Below are positions 25,062-34,717 of a stretch of DNA of 64,000 nt, in pieces. The translations under genes were made by a program, and so were the position numbers. Every line of letters begins with the position of its first letter. Within the stretch, counting starts at the first letter, position 1. This stretch comes from Algoriphagus chordae. GTDB taxonomy: Bacteria; Bacteroidota; Bacteroidia; Cytophagales; Cyclobacteriaceae. Location: NCBI RefSeq assembly GCF_003254055.1, contig NZ_QKZT01000022.1, forward strand, positions 1-64,000, read 5' to 3'. Below the pieces are notes generated by a model that was not told the origin of the DNA, ran no database searches, and saw only the letters and a program-made list of their open reading frames with translations.

Positions 25062-25559
25062 TTATTTAAATAAGCCTTTTCCTAAGTCCATTAGGCCTCC
25101 TATATCCATTCCTCCCTTTCCTCCTCCATTTCCAAGCAATGAACCCAACAAGTCAGCAGTTCCTACTTTACCCTGTCCACCCTGAAGTGAAGAAACAACA
25201 GAAGACATAATGTCATTGTTATCTTGCGGGGCGTCATTCACTCGTTTGTTGAAGAAATTCATAATCATCGGAAGCGCGGCGGCGGCTATTCCCATGGCTT
25301 GCTCCTTGGAGATCCCTAGTTTTTCCATCAGGTTTTGCGAAACGTCTCCCTGAAGACTATTGATTTCTGAAGCACCTGGAGCCGTCTCTTTACCGGAAAA
25401 CATTTCCTGTATGGCGGAGGTATCCCCTGAGGCAACGCGCTTTTGAAGGCTGCTGGCAAGGGAGTCTTTGATGGCTGCAGCTCCAGCTTTGTCCTGATTC
25501 ATTCCTTGGAGCATTTCTTGAAGCGGCCCATCTGCTAACTGTAACAACTGATCTAACAT
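25062..25559 (-). CDS. DUF937-like protein
   Basis: A 165-aa cytoplasmic-looking protein without a signal sequence. The N-terminal half is helical (LLQLADGPLQEMLQGMNQDK), the middle contains NLMEKLGISKEQAMGIAAAA followed by a hydrophobic PMIMNFF, and the C-terminus is a Gly-rich LLGSLLGNGGGKGGMD stretch. This layout fits DUF937 (YidB-type) proteins, whose role is unknown. It is the first gene of a probable three-gene unit with the two small exported paralogues. Confidence 0.8.
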   Translation of the reverse strand: MLDQLLQLADGPLQEMLQGMNQDKAGAAAIKDSLASSLQKRVASGDTSAIQEMFSGKETAPGASEINSLQGDVSQNLMEKLGISKEQAMGIAAAALPMIMNFFNKRVNDAPQDNNDIMSSVVSSLQGGQGKVGTADLLGSLLGNGGGKGGMDIGGLMDLGKGLFK

Positions 25560-25690
25560 GATTTCAAAAATTTGATTTGTTCAATTTCCTTAAAATGGAA
25601 TGGGATTCCAATATTTTTCTTCTGAATTCATCAATTGACTAGCTAGATTGCTCAATAACAGAACGATTTTTTTCAATCGATGAAAGGAAT

Positions 25691-26377
25691 TTATTGAACC
25701 AAAGCGATTTCCTGTCCTCCAAAATTCTGGACTCCAATTAGATAAGGGACATTGTGAAATTCCTTATTGTAATAGACGCTGGCACCACAACCTAACTGTA
25801 CAAAATTTGGGTTTAGAATGCTCTTTCGATGGCTAGGAGAGTTCATCCATAGTTTTACCACTTCCTCCGCATAGCTAAGATAGGTATGTGGCAAGATCAC
25901 TTCTCGTTTGGAACTGGCATAGGTATACATTCCTCCTGATCTAGGTATAATGATTTTTCTTCCATCTTGGTATTGTAGGCCTATGCTAGAACTGATATTT
26001 TCTCCGATTAGCATCAGGTTCAATCCTTCCAGTCCGAAGCGTTCATTGACGGTCTTCTTTCCTTTGATCTTACTGATATGTGAATAGAAATGTAGCTTGA
26101 CCATGTCTGAGGCATGAGCAGCTGCTACTTTTTCTATGATCTCCGAATGTACAAATGGAGGCAGACCATATTTGATGCGCTCTTTATTGGTGACATAAAA
26201 CATGGCAGCTTGTAGCAACCCAGGATCCATCTTTTTGTAATTGATGGTTTGATGAACTGCTGCCAATTGGAAAAATTCTTCAGGACTGAAGCGCTTATAA
26301 TCTGAGGGAATCCAAGATTGTGCTGATGCTGATTGCACCAAAAGGAAAAGGTAAATGAATAGAGTCCGTGAAAGCAA
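25691..26377 (-). CDS. Exported CAP-domain (SCP/PR1-like) protein
   Basis: 228 aa: a signal peptide (LFIYLFLLVQSASAQ) and a CAP domain. AAAHASDMVKLHFYSH (about 87-102) and the later LWMNSPSHRKSILNPNFVQLGCG (180-202) are the CAP1/CAP2-type motifs with the active-site His residues. CAP proteins act outside the cytoplasm; bacterial functions include lipid or peptide binding. The reading frame has no ATG before the signal sequence, so TTG at 26377 is the most probable start. Divergent from the Tricorn-like gene. Confidence 0.85.
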   Translation of the reverse strand: MLSRTLFIYLFLLVQSASAQSWIPSDYKRFSPEEFFQLAAVHQTINYKKMDPGLLQAAMFYVTNKERIKYGLPPFVHSEIIEKVAAAHASDMVKLHFYSHISKIKGKKTVNERFGLEGLNLMLIGENISSSIGLQYQDGRKIIIPRSGGMYTYASSKREVILPHTYLSYAEEVVKLWMNSPSHRKSILNPNFVQLGCGASVYYNKEFHNVPYLIGVQNFGGQEIALVQ

Positions 26378-26680
26378 GGTGACTTTGTCTTGAAATGGGA
26401 ACAGGTGTCTTCTGAAGAATAGACGAAAAATGGGCTCAAATATTTTATTGAACCAGGGTGCTTTTGTGTGATATCGATCAAAACACTGTACGGTTTTGAG
26501 GCAGTCTGATTTAAAGCTGATTTTTTAGCATACTTAAAATCAATCACTTAAATTGAAATACTGTGTGATGGTATTGTTTTTTCTATAGATACAGATCTTT
26601 TAATTTAAATGATTTGACCTATAGCGTTTTGATGGTTAAATACATTTTACAAGTATTTTCAATCCAAATAATTACTTCCT
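26378..26680. other. Divergent intergenic region without recognised gene
   Basis: The gap separates the minus-strand CAP gene from the plus-strand Tricorn-like gene and must hold both promoters. It is AT-rich toward 26530-26680. I see no convincing coding segment, repeat or RNA; the minus-strand open frame here is a shadow. Confidence 0.6.
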
Positions 26681-29600
26681 ATGAGAAAATTCATATTAGG
26701 CTTGTCGATTTTCGCAGCCCCTTTCTTTAGTCAGGCACAGACTGATGCCAGGCTTATGCAATTGCCCGATGTATCGGATACTCAGATTACTTTCACTTTT
26801 GGAGATGATATTTGGATAGTGCCAAAGCAAGGAGGCGTCGCCCAGAGACTTACTTCTCCTGCTGGTCCAGAAATGTATCCGAGATTCTCCCCTGATGGCA
26901 AGCAGATCGCCTTTTCTGCTAACTACAATGGGAATTATGATGTTTATGTAATGCCTACAGCGGGTGGAGTACCCACTAGACTGACTTATCATGGTATGCC
27001 GGATTATGTGCAGGGCTGGACCCCTGATGGCAAATCTGTGCTTTTTACCTCAGGTCGTGAAAGTGGCAAGGAGCGCTTTTCGCAGTTTTATACTGTAGCA
27101 GCCCAGGGTGGGCTTCCTACCAAATTACCTGTGCCATATGGGGAGTTTGCTTCTTATTCTCCTGACGGAAAAAGATTTGCTTACACTGATAAAAGCCGGG
27201 TAAATAGAAATTGGAAAAGGTATAGAGGAGGAACAGCGCCTGATATTCTGCTCTTTGACCTGGCAAGTTATAAAACCGAAAATGTAACACTAAATGATGC
27301 CAACGATGAACTTCCGATGTGGATAGGCGATGCAGTTTTTTACATGTCAGACAATGGCCCGGAAGAAAGGAATAATCTCTGGAAATATGATCTGAACACC
27401 AAGCAAAACACCCAGCTGACCGATTTTAAGGACTTCGATATCACCTTTCCTTCCAATAGCGAGCAAGAAATTGTCTTTGAAGCTGGTGGAAGTTTGTACC
27501 TATATGACATCGCTACCGATAAATCACAGCGTATAGAAATTCAGATTATTTCCGATCAAAAAGCCATGATTCCGAAGATCGTGAAAACTGAATCTGACCT
27601 CACAGCAGCAAGTATTTCTCCAGATGGAAACAGAGTGATAGCAAATGCCCGCGGGGAGATATATAATTTGCCAGCGAAAAAAGGTTTTGTTACCAATCTG
27701 ACCAATACATCTGGTGTAGCCGAGCGCTATCCTGAAATAGCTCCAGACGGCAAAAAGATCGCATACTGGTCAGACGCAACTGGCGAATACCAGCTTACCA
27801 TCAAAAGCTTGGGAGCTGATTCGGAGACTAAAACACTTACCAAATTCAAAGATGGTTTTGGTTACAATATCTTCTGGTCGCCAGATAGTAAGAAAATTGT
27901 ATCTGTAAATCAGGCTATGGAAGTCATGTTAATCGATGCTAGTTCTGGGGACGTTCAAGTGATTGATCAAGGAAAGTATATGTTTGAAGGGAATCTTCAG
28001 GGCTTTGCCGTAAGCTGGTCACCAGACAGCAGATATATCACTTATAGTCTGTCTAAGGTAAATCGAGCTACTTCAGCGCTTTATGTGTTTGACACTCAAT
28101 CAGGCAAGGCATCACAGCTAACTTCGGGTTTTTATTCTGATCAAAGCCCTGCTTTCAGCGAAGATGGTAAATACCTTTTCTTCAGTACCAACCGAAACTT
28201 CAGTCCACAGTATTCAGATATCGACAATACTTTCATCTACTCCAATACCACTGGTGTAGCTGTGGGAACCTTGAATCAGTCTATTTCATCCTTGATTTCT
28301 TTAGAAAACGATGAGATCAAAGTCGAAGAGGAGAACTCAGATAAGGAAGATGATAAAAAGGAGGAAAAAGAAGAACCAAAAGGAGTAGAGTTTGAGACTA
28401 CAGGCTTCGAAAATAGAATAGAGATGCTTGATATTTCCACTGGAAATATAAGTGATTTAGCCAGTTTAGAAGGAAAGCTTCTGTACCTGCGTCACCCGAA
28501 TACTGGTGCCGCTGATGATTCTCAAAGCAGTTTGCAAGTCTTTGATTTTGAGGAGAAAGAATCCAAGACCGTAATAGAAGGAATAGGTGGTTTTTCACTT
28601 TCAGCAGATCGCAAGAAAGTGTTGGTGTTCTCCATGGGCAAACTTGCTGTGATCGACCCCGCTCCTGGCCAGAAAATAGAAGAAACGGTGCCTCTTGGTG
28701 ATATGCAAATGACTGTAGTTCCAGCTGAAGAATGGAAGCAGATTTTCAATGATGTGTGGAGGTTTGAGCGGGATTATTTCTACGATCCAACTATGCATGG
28801 AGTGGACTGGGCGCTTATGCGCAAGCGATATGGCGATTTGGTAGCACAGGCAGGATCGAGACGCGATGTCAATCTAATCATTGGCGATCTGATTGCAGAA
28901 TTGAACGCTTCTCATACTTATAACGGTGGAGGAGATATGGATTCTGGACCAAGCTTATCTGTAGGCTATTTGGGAGCTAATTTCACTCTTGAAAATGGTG
29001 CTTACAAAATCGCCAAGATTATCAATGGAGCTCCTTGGGATGTGGAAGTTCGTTCACCGCTTTCAAGGCCTGGTCTAGATATCAAAGAAGGAAATTATAT
29101 CCTTGCCATCAACGGTCAACCAATAGATGCGACCAAATCTATTTATGCCGCTTTGCAAGGCCTTGCTGGCAAAACAGTGCAGCTGACCGTAAATAGCTCA
29201 GCTTCTATGTCAGGAGCTAGAACAGTATTGGTGGAACCTCTAAGATCAGAAGCAAGACTTCGGAATCTAGACTGGATCAATGATTTCCGGAAGCGAGTAG
29301 AAGAGGCTACAGATGGACGAATCGGCTACATTTTCGTTCCTAGTACAGGGGTGGATGGGCAAAATGAGCTTTTCCGTCAGTTCTATGGACAGATGGAGAA
29401 AGAAGGAATGATTATAGACGAGCGCTTCAATAATGGTGGACAGATTCCAGATCGATTTGTAGAACTGATGGATCGTCAACCGCTTGCATTTTGGGCAGTT
29501 CGTGATGGTCAGGATTGGGCCTGGCCTCCTTCAGGCAACTTCGGCCCGAAGGTGATGTTGATCAATGGATTCTCGGGTTCTGGTGGAGATGCATTTCCTG

Positions 29601-29917
29601 ATTACTTCCGCAAGCGTGAGATTGGCCCGCTGATCGGAACTCGCACATGGGGTGGATTGATAGGTATTTCAGGAGCACCAAGTTTGATAGATGGCGGTTC
29701 TGTGACAGTACCAACTTTTAGAATGTATGATCCTGATGGTACTTGGTTCAAGGAAGGTCATGGCGTAGATCCGGATATTGAAGTTGTAGAGGATTTCGAA
29801 AGTCTGGCCAAAGGAACAGATGCTCAATTGGAAGCAGCAATCAAAGAAGTAATGAGGCTATTGAATAGTACAGATCGCTTTAAGGTGCCAGCTAGGCCTG
29901 CTTACGAGAAGCGCTAA
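26681..29917 (+). CDS. Exported Tricorn-like S41 protease with beta-propeller and PDZ domains
   Basis: 1078 aa with a signal peptide (1-19, ending SQAQ). Residues ~35-560 form TolB/Tricorn-type propeller blades with many S-PDGK motifs (FSPDGKQIAF, WTPDGKSVLF, YSPDGKRFAY). An acidic linker follows (about 546-570, EENSDKEDDKKEEK), then a second blade region, the Tricorn C1 domain, a PDZ domain (about 760-830) and the S41 catalytic domain. The nucleophile region NGFSGSGGDAF (962-972) has Ser965/967 next to Asp970. The archaeal Tricorn protease chops peptides made by the proteasome; bacterial exported homologues likely degrade peptides in the periplasm. Confidence 0.95.
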   Translation: MRKFILGLSIFAAPFFSQAQTDARLMQLPDVSDTQITFTFGDDIWIVPKQGGVAQRLTSPAGPEMYPRFSPDGKQIAFSANYNGNYDVYVMPTAGGVPTRLTYHGMPDYVQGWTPDGKSVLFTSGRESGKERFSQFYTVAAQGGLPTKLPVPYGEFASYSPDGKRFAYTDKSRVNRNWKRYRGGTAPDILLFDLASYKTENVTLNDANDELPMWIGDAVFYMSDNGPEERNNLWKYDLNTKQNTQLTDFKDFDITFPSNSEQEIVFEAGGSLYLYDIATDKSQRIEIQIISDQKAMIPKIVKTESDLTAASISPDGNRVIANARGEIYNLPAKKGFVTNLTNTSGVAERYPEIAPDGKKIAYWSDATGEYQLTIKSLGADSETKTLTKFKDGFGYNIFWSPDSKKIVSVNQAMEVMLIDASSGDVQVIDQGKYMFEGNLQGFAVSWSPDSRYITYSLSKVNRATSALYVFDTQSGKASQLTSGFYSDQSPAFSEDGKYLFFSTNRNFSPQYSDIDNTFIYSNTTGVAVGTLNQSISSLISLENDEIKVEEENSDKEDDKKEEKEEPKGVEFETTGFENRIEMLDISTGNISDLASLEGKLLYLRHPNTGAADDSQSSLQVFDFEEKESKTVIEGIGGFSLSADRKKVLVFSMGKLAVIDPAPGQKIEETVPLGDMQMTVVPAEEWKQIFNDVWRFERDYFYDPTMHGVDWALMRKRYGDLVAQAGSRRDVNLIIGDLIAELNASHTYNGGGDMDSGPSLSVGYLGANFTLENGAYKIAKIINGAPWDVEVRSPLSRPGLDIKEGNYILAINGQPIDATKSIYAALQGLAGKTVQLTVNSSASMSGARTVLVEPLRSEARLRNLDWINDFRKRVEEATDGRIGYIFVPSTGVDGQNELFRQFYGQMEKEGMIIDERFNNGGQIPDRFVELMDRQPLAFWAVRDGQDWAWPPSGNFGPKVMLINGFSGSGGDAFPDYFRKREIGPLIGTRTWGGLIGISGAPSLIDGGSVTVPTFRMYDPDGTWFKEGHGVDPDIEVVEDFESLAKGTDAQLEAAIKEVMRLLNSTDRFKVPARPAYEKR

Positions 29918-30009
29918 TTTTGGAAATTTGGCTTAAATATTATTACTGGATTTTCTAATTACAGCCTGATTATTAAAGAACCAGCTAGTCATGACTTAAA
30001 GAAAAAGAA

Positions 30010-30049
30010 AGAGGTAGTAAATCGACTACACCAGCGACTTACTACCTCT
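30010..30049. terminator. Bidirectional terminator between convergent genes
   Basis: AGAGGTAGTAA and TTACTACCTCT pair, extended by CGA/TCG, between the convergent Tricorn-like and M28 genes. A run of T follows on the plus side (CACTTTTTACC) and A-rich sequence precedes it, which serves the minus strand. Confidence 0.8.
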
Positions 30050-30094
30050 CACTTTTTACCTCTTACAATACTTACTACTTACGAACCTTACGAC

Positions 30095-31570
30095 TTACTT
30101 ATCCCCGTAAAGCGCCTTACCCGCTTCCTCGTACTTATCACCGGCAACCCACATAGGTTGGTTTTTGGAGTTGGCAATGTTTTGCGCAGCAAGGATAAAT
30201 GATTTCCAGTAAAGGGTCACATAGTCCAAATCCATGGAATCCACGTGATCACCAGCTTTGTGATAATACTTGTTTATCTCATCATCAAATGCGGTAAAAC
30301 CCAAGCTGAAAGTAGGAGCGGGGATGCCTTCTTTGGCGAAGTTCACATTATCTGATCTATCGTAAAGTCCTTGCTCAGGCGCTGGGTCTGCGATTGCTTT
30401 CAATCCAAAATCTGCTACGGCTTCAGAAACCAAATCATCAGCGGTTGTTCTGCCCAGACCGATTACCGTAATAATAGAAGTGTCGTTATAGCCAGCTCCA
30501 TCGATATTTAGATTGTAGATGATCTGATTCAAGGGGATAAGTGGATTCTCTGCAAAGTATCGGCTACCTAGCAAACCTTTTTCTTCAGCAGTCCAAAGAG
30601 CTAGCAATACAGATCTTTTTGGCGGGTTTTTCGCAAGGAATTTCGCTGCATTCATTACCGCTACCGTACCTACTGCATTATCACGAGTACCATTATAAAT
30701 GGAATCACCACTTGCATCAGGAGCACCAATTCCTACATGATCATAGTGCGCAGAAAGCATCACATATTCGTTTTTCAAATTCTTGTCTGTTCCTTCTATC
30801 CAGGCTAGCACATTTTTCCCATCAATGGCTACATTGGTTTTGCCGTCAATTTCCACATCAGCCGATTTAGCTGTACCTGTAGCAATTGCTTTGGGTAATA
30901 CATTCGAAAGATCTTTTACCCAGATATAAGGAAGTTTGCTTGACTCACCATTGTCTATGCCCATTTGAGCACGATTCAGGTAATTGGCGATCAACTGCCA
31001 AGGAATAGAAGGAATATTGAAGCGCTCAATAAGCGCTACTGCACCTTGTTTTTTGGCATTGGATGTTTTTTCGCTACCTAGAGAGAATAGATCTGCAGGC
31101 CCCATTTTGTCAGGAGCACCCACGCTACTCACTGCTATTTTACCAGTCAGATCTTTTCCTTCGAAGTCAGCTGGGGTTCCGAATCCTACATCGACCAATT
31201 CATAGGTTCCTGTCAGTGATTCTCCATCTAGCACCAGCAGATTTACCCCTTGGCTATAAGTGGAATCGCCTAAAGTGATCTCACCTTTGGAAGGTGGTGA
31301 GGATAGACGGAAGGGGATGTTTTGAAAGTAGCCATCAGCTCCCGGAACCGGTTTTGCACCAGCATCTTCCAATTGCTTTGCTATAAAATCATAGGCAAGT
31401 GCCATTTCAGGGGCAGCAGGATCCCGGCCTTTTAACTCATCAGAAGCAAGATATGTCAGTTCAGAAATCGCGCCCTTTTCATCGAATTTCTTATCAATTT
31501 TCTTCTTTTGCGCCTCAGCCACAAAAGTCACGGATAGTAGAAGGCTAAGGCCTAAAAGTGATTTTTTCAT
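30095..31570 (-). CDS. Exported M28-family aminopeptidase
   Basis: The ATG at 31570 is followed by a standard signal peptide (MKKSLLGLSLLLSVTFVAEAQ), giving 491 aa; the frame extends 26 codons upstream with no such merit. A PA-type insert occupies about 120-250. Zinc ligands of the M28 domain are visible as SAHYDHVGIG, the bridging Asp in TRDNAVGT, the catalytic Glu pair in WTAEEKGLLGS, and later DRSDNVNFA. The enzyme should cleave N-terminal residues from peptides in the periplasm or outside. It fits the run of exported peptidases (M14, S41) nearby. Convergent with the Tricorn-like gene. Confidence 0.94.
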   Translation of the reverse strand: MKKSLLGLSLLLSVTFVAEAQKKKIDKKFDEKGAISELTYLASDELKGRDPAAPEMALAYDFIAKQLEDAGAKPVPGADGYFQNIPFRLSSPPSKGEITLGDSTYSQGVNLLVLDGESLTGTYELVDVGFGTPADFEGKDLTGKIAVSSVGAPDKMGPADLFSLGSEKTSNAKKQGAVALIERFNIPSIPWQLIANYLNRAQMGIDNGESSKLPYIWVKDLSNVLPKAIATGTAKSADVEIDGKTNVAIDGKNVLAWIEGTDKNLKNEYVMLSAHYDHVGIGAPDASGDSIYNGTRDNAVGTVAVMNAAKFLAKNPPKRSVLLALWTAEEKGLLGSRYFAENPLIPLNQIIYNLNIDGAGYNDTSIITVIGLGRTTADDLVSEAVADFGLKAIADPAPEQGLYDRSDNVNFAKEGIPAPTFSLGFTAFDDEINKYYHKAGDHVDSMDLDYVTLYWKSFILAAQNIANSKNQPMWVAGDKYEEAGKALYGDK

Positions 31571-31727
31571 ATGTGTATAAATAGTTTTTGTCTCTGTTTG
31601 AAGTAAATTATAAAGGCAGGAAGACCGAAGAGGCCTCAATATCAGCAATGTTTATTTCCTTTAAGTTCTTTGAATCAATTGCTTGGGCTATTATGCTAAA
31701 GTAAAGCATTTTTATAAAAAGTTGACT

Positions 31728-32435
31728 TTAATCGGCTAGATGTATGGCAGCCCATCCCAAGTCCCTGAAGGTTTTTTGGAAATGAGGGGGGAGTTCGGCT
31801 AGAACTGAAATGGATTCGGATGAGACAGGATGAGTAAATTCAAGTTTTCTTGCATGCAAAAGCAAGTTCTCCAAACCGAATTGCTTCTCAAAAAACTGGT
31901 TCTGCTTATTATCACCATGCTTTTTGTCTCCCAAGATGTAATGCCTCAGATGTGCCAAATGACGACGGATCTGATGAGTACGGCCTGTTTCAGGTTTCAG
32001 TTCTAGTAAAGAATAACGACTAGTAGGATATCTTCCTGTAGTATCAAACGGGATTTCAGCCTCGGCTAGCACCTGATAATACGTTTGGGACTCCTGTATC
32101 CTTCCCGATCGCTCGCTTTTCAAAGGATGATCAATCATCGCTGATTTAACTTCAGGAATCCCACGAACAATCGCTAGATAGGTTTTCTTCACAGATCGAT
32201 CAGCAAATTGCTCTTTTAGCATTGGAAGTACATCTTCCTGCTTGGAGAAAAGCAAAACACCGCTGGTTGGTCTATCCAATCTGTGAACAGGATACACATG
32301 CTGCCCAATCTGATCACGAAGCATTTGCAAGGCAAAAATAGTTTCCTCCGCTGCAATGGAAGTTCGGTGAACCAGCAAGCCTGAAGGCTTATTGATCGCA
32401 ATCAGTTGCTCATCTTCATAAAGTATTTCTAACAC
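31728..32435 (-). CDS. truC: RluA-family RNA pseudouridine synthase (TruC-like)
   Basis: A 235-aa protein lacking an S4 domain. The catalytic motif HRLDRPTSGVLLFSK (about 52-66) has the essential Asp in HRLDR. NKPSGLLVHRT (15-25) and the later GRTHQIRRHLAH match RluA-family motifs. Its length and start are those of TruC, which modifies U65 in tRNA. The first codon is GTG at 32435; no upstream ATG fits. The specific target is inferred from subfamily features, so RluA-type rRNA activity cannot be excluded. Confidence 0.85.
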   Translation of the reverse strand: MLEILYEDEQLIAINKPSGLLVHRTSIAAEETIFALQMLRDQIGQHVYPVHRLDRPTSGVLLFSKQEDVLPMLKEQFADRSVKKTYLAIVRGIPEVKSAMIDHPLKSERSGRIQESQTYYQVLAEAEIPFDTTGRYPTSRYSLLELKPETGRTHQIRRHLAHLRHYILGDKKHGDNKQNQFFEKQFGLENLLLHARKLEFTHPVSSESISVLAELPPHFQKTFRDLGWAAIHLAD

Positions 32436-32544
32436 AAGAAAATTTGAGATAGGTGGATTTGAAATGGGTAATCTTTGAGCAATCAGTATTCTTTTCTCAT
32501 TTCACAAATTATAAGAACTGGATAATCTGTGTTTGTCAACAATA

Positions 32545-33429
32545 TTACTCTATTAAGTATTCTAACACCACTGCAAAGTGATCTTTTCGTTTGTTTAGAG
32601 TTCCTATTGAACCACCAGAATTGTAAAAGGCTGCAGTTATTTTCTGATTTGATTGGTTCTGGAAAGGGATTACAAGTGATTCATATGGATCGTTTCCTTG
32701 ATTTACCACATCGAAAACTAGAAAGGCTCCTTTATATTTCCCAGGTATAATGAATTCATCAGCTGTCAAATCAAGATCATTCCACCCATGTCCGTTACCT
32801 TCGTAAAGTGTATTGGATTTGGCACGTATGTCTCGAAACTGGCTAATACGGTAGATGTCACCTTCTTTAGGTTTTTTAACTTCGTCGGAAACTAAAACAC
32901 GAACGGTGATTTTTGGATTGGGGTCACCTAATTCGGAAAGGTAAAGGCTAAGTCGAGAAAGGATTCGGGTTTGCTTTCCTTCAAACTCAAAATAGACAGC
33001 GTATCTATTTATTGTTGTTGAATTTCTCTTTTTGTCTTGATTTTTTGAAAGTGTAATCGGGAGGTTAAAGTCGCCTGTAACCTGCTTTCTGAGTTTTTTT
33101 GAATTTAGTTGATATTCTGGCATTTCTATAAACCGTGGTTCTAGAAGTACCAACCTCGACTTTTTCATAATTGCTTTTGATATCAAGGTGTCTGCATAGC
33201 CCATGGCGGAAATACTAAAAGTTGCATTTTCGGGAAATAAAGACATATCCATCTTAAACTCTCCCTCAGGATTACTGGAGGCCCATTTCTGGGTAGTCAA
33301 TTCAGTAATTTTGGCATAGGAAATTGGAACACTATCATGATTAGATTTCAAGATCCACGCTTCTTGACCGTAAAGAAAATTTGTTTCGAATAATAAAATA
33401 GCTAATACGCATACGATAGTTCTTTTCAT
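32545..33429 (-). CDS. Exported protein with carboxypeptidase-regulatory-like N-terminal domain
   Basis: 294 aa with a signal peptide (about 1-21). The first part (SVPISYAKITELTTQKWASSNPEGEF within residues 33-58) resembles the CarboxypepD_reg-like beta domain, which in Bacteroidota introduces many outer-membrane proteins. The rest (from ~100) is beta-rich and not recognised, with a lone patch around ITVRVLVSDEVKKPKEGDIY. It overlaps the beta-propeller lipoprotein gene by four bases, so the two are translated together. Function is unknown. Confidence 0.8.
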   Translation of the reverse strand: MKRTIVCVLAILLFETNFLYGQEAWILKSNHDSVPISYAKITELTTQKWASSNPEGEFKMDMSLFPENATFSISAMGYADTLISKAIMKKSRLVLLEPRFIEMPEYQLNSKKLRKQVTGDFNLPITLSKNQDKKRNSTTINRYAVYFEFEGKQTRILSRLSLYLSELGDPNPKITVRVLVSDEVKKPKEGDIYRISQFRDIRAKSNTLYEGNGHGWNDLDLTADEFIIPGKYKGAFLVFDVVNQGNDPYESLVIPFQNQSNQKITAAFYNSGGSIGTLNKRKDHFAVVLEYLIE

Positions 33430-34559
33430 TGATTCGGGAAATTATTTATACTGTATTTTAAAAGAAAGGGTTTTGACATATCAAATTTTGATATTTCATC
33501 AGTCGACAATCCCATTTGCAAGAGAATTTCTTTATCATATTCATCTGGATACAAAATCGACAAATTATATCCATCAGAAACAGAAAAGGGCCACATCAGA
33601 TAATCCTCCAATGGCCCGATATCACTAATAATTATTCCTCTATCATTTATTAAATCATAAAGACCTATCCTGATTTCCTCTATCGTTCGCCAATAAAAAT
33701 TAAAACTTATCACACTATCTATCAAATTAAAGTTATGAACAGCAAATGCATAGTCCTGAGATCTTAGAATTTCATAAAAATCCTCTGCTTCTTCTAACGA
33801 TTGAGCTATTTTTGGCAGACTATTCTTGCCAAAATCTACCTGATAGACAGGGGAAAAATCCAAGCTATCCATAGCATATATAATTTCTGAGAATGGTTCT
33901 GCATAAAAAATTCTATTTCCAATATTAGATAAATTACCCCTTTGAGATGCTTCTATTACCCCAGCAGGTTTCTCATTATTAAAAATAACTTGATAATTCT
34001 CATCTAAAAATACTAACCCTCTGTAGGAACCATTTTCAAGTTCATCATCACTTAACCCAATTGAATGACCAAATGAATTCCAATTCAATAAATCACCTCT
34101 GAAATATCCACTAGCCTCAAATGATTCCAAAAAACTTAGATTTGGAAGTTGATATTTTATGATTTTTTGCAGTCCTCGGTCATATACTGCTAGATTATCT
34201 TCGTGTATAATATAACTTTCCAAGGTAGTAAATTCACCTGGGCCAGACCCAATTCTTCGAAGCGTATTTATAAAATCCCCACTTTTATTGAATATATAAA
34301 GTGCTTGTGCATAATCTTTATCATGTAGGATTAAGTAATCAGCGTAATATCTGATAGAATGTATCCTACCCAAGGAAACAGAATCTGGAATGTTTAGCAG
34401 TACGATTTCTAGATTATCAGATATTTCTGAGAAATCAACTATTCTACTACCACTTTGGAATTGCAATGTTTTGATTTTAATTAAATCTTCCCTTTGAGAA
34501 CTACAGGAAATTAGGACAATAGAAAAAAATATCAGAAATAAAATATTTATAATTTTCAT
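33426..34559 (-). CDS. 6-bladed beta-propeller lipoprotein
   Basis: 377 aa. The signal ends at the lipobox LISCSS (Cys19). The mature protein has the strand-rich pattern of the 6-bladed beta-propeller family of Bacteroidota: ILHD/NKSGDFINTLRRIGSGPGEF at about 90-120 is the hallmark motif (hydrophobic strand, then G-x-GPGE). Such lipoproteins are usually surface-exposed and encoded next to a very small exported protein; that is the case here (34718-35020). Their ligands are unknown. Overlaps the downstream gene by four bases. Confidence 0.88.
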   Translation of the reverse strand: MKIINILFLIFFSIVLISCSSQREDLIKIKTLQFQSGSRIVDFSEISDNLEIVLLNIPDSVSLGRIHSIRYYADYLILHDKDYAQALYIFNKSGDFINTLRRIGSGPGEFTTLESYIIHEDNLAVYDRGLQKIIKYQLPNLSFLESFEASGYFRGDLLNWNSFGHSIGLSDDELENGSYRGLVFLDENYQVIFNNEKPAGVIEASQRGNLSNIGNRIFYAEPFSEIIYAMDSLDFSPVYQVDFGKNSLPKIAQSLEEAEDFYEILRSQDYAFAVHNFNLIDSVISFNFYWRTIEEIRIGLYDLINDRGIIISDIGPLEDYLMWPFSVSDGYNLSILYPDEYDKEILLQMGLSTDEISKFDMSKPFLLKYSINNFPNQ

Positions 34560-34717
34560 TAGACTCTATAATATGTTATGATAAATATTTTAAACATTAA
34601 GAAACTAATTGGTCTTCAGCTTTTTTTAAGACATTGAATTATTTGCTAAAAAAATAAAGTTTTTTAAATAAGGTTGAGAAGCTTTCACTACCCAACCTCT
34701 TTGCTGAGAATATTAGA

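Noticed and set aside
26134..26547. 137-aa minus-strand frame upstream of the CAP gene
   Set aside because: Overlaps the CAP coding region in another frame and lacks a signal or domain; the TTG start of the CAP gene with its signal peptide is better supported.
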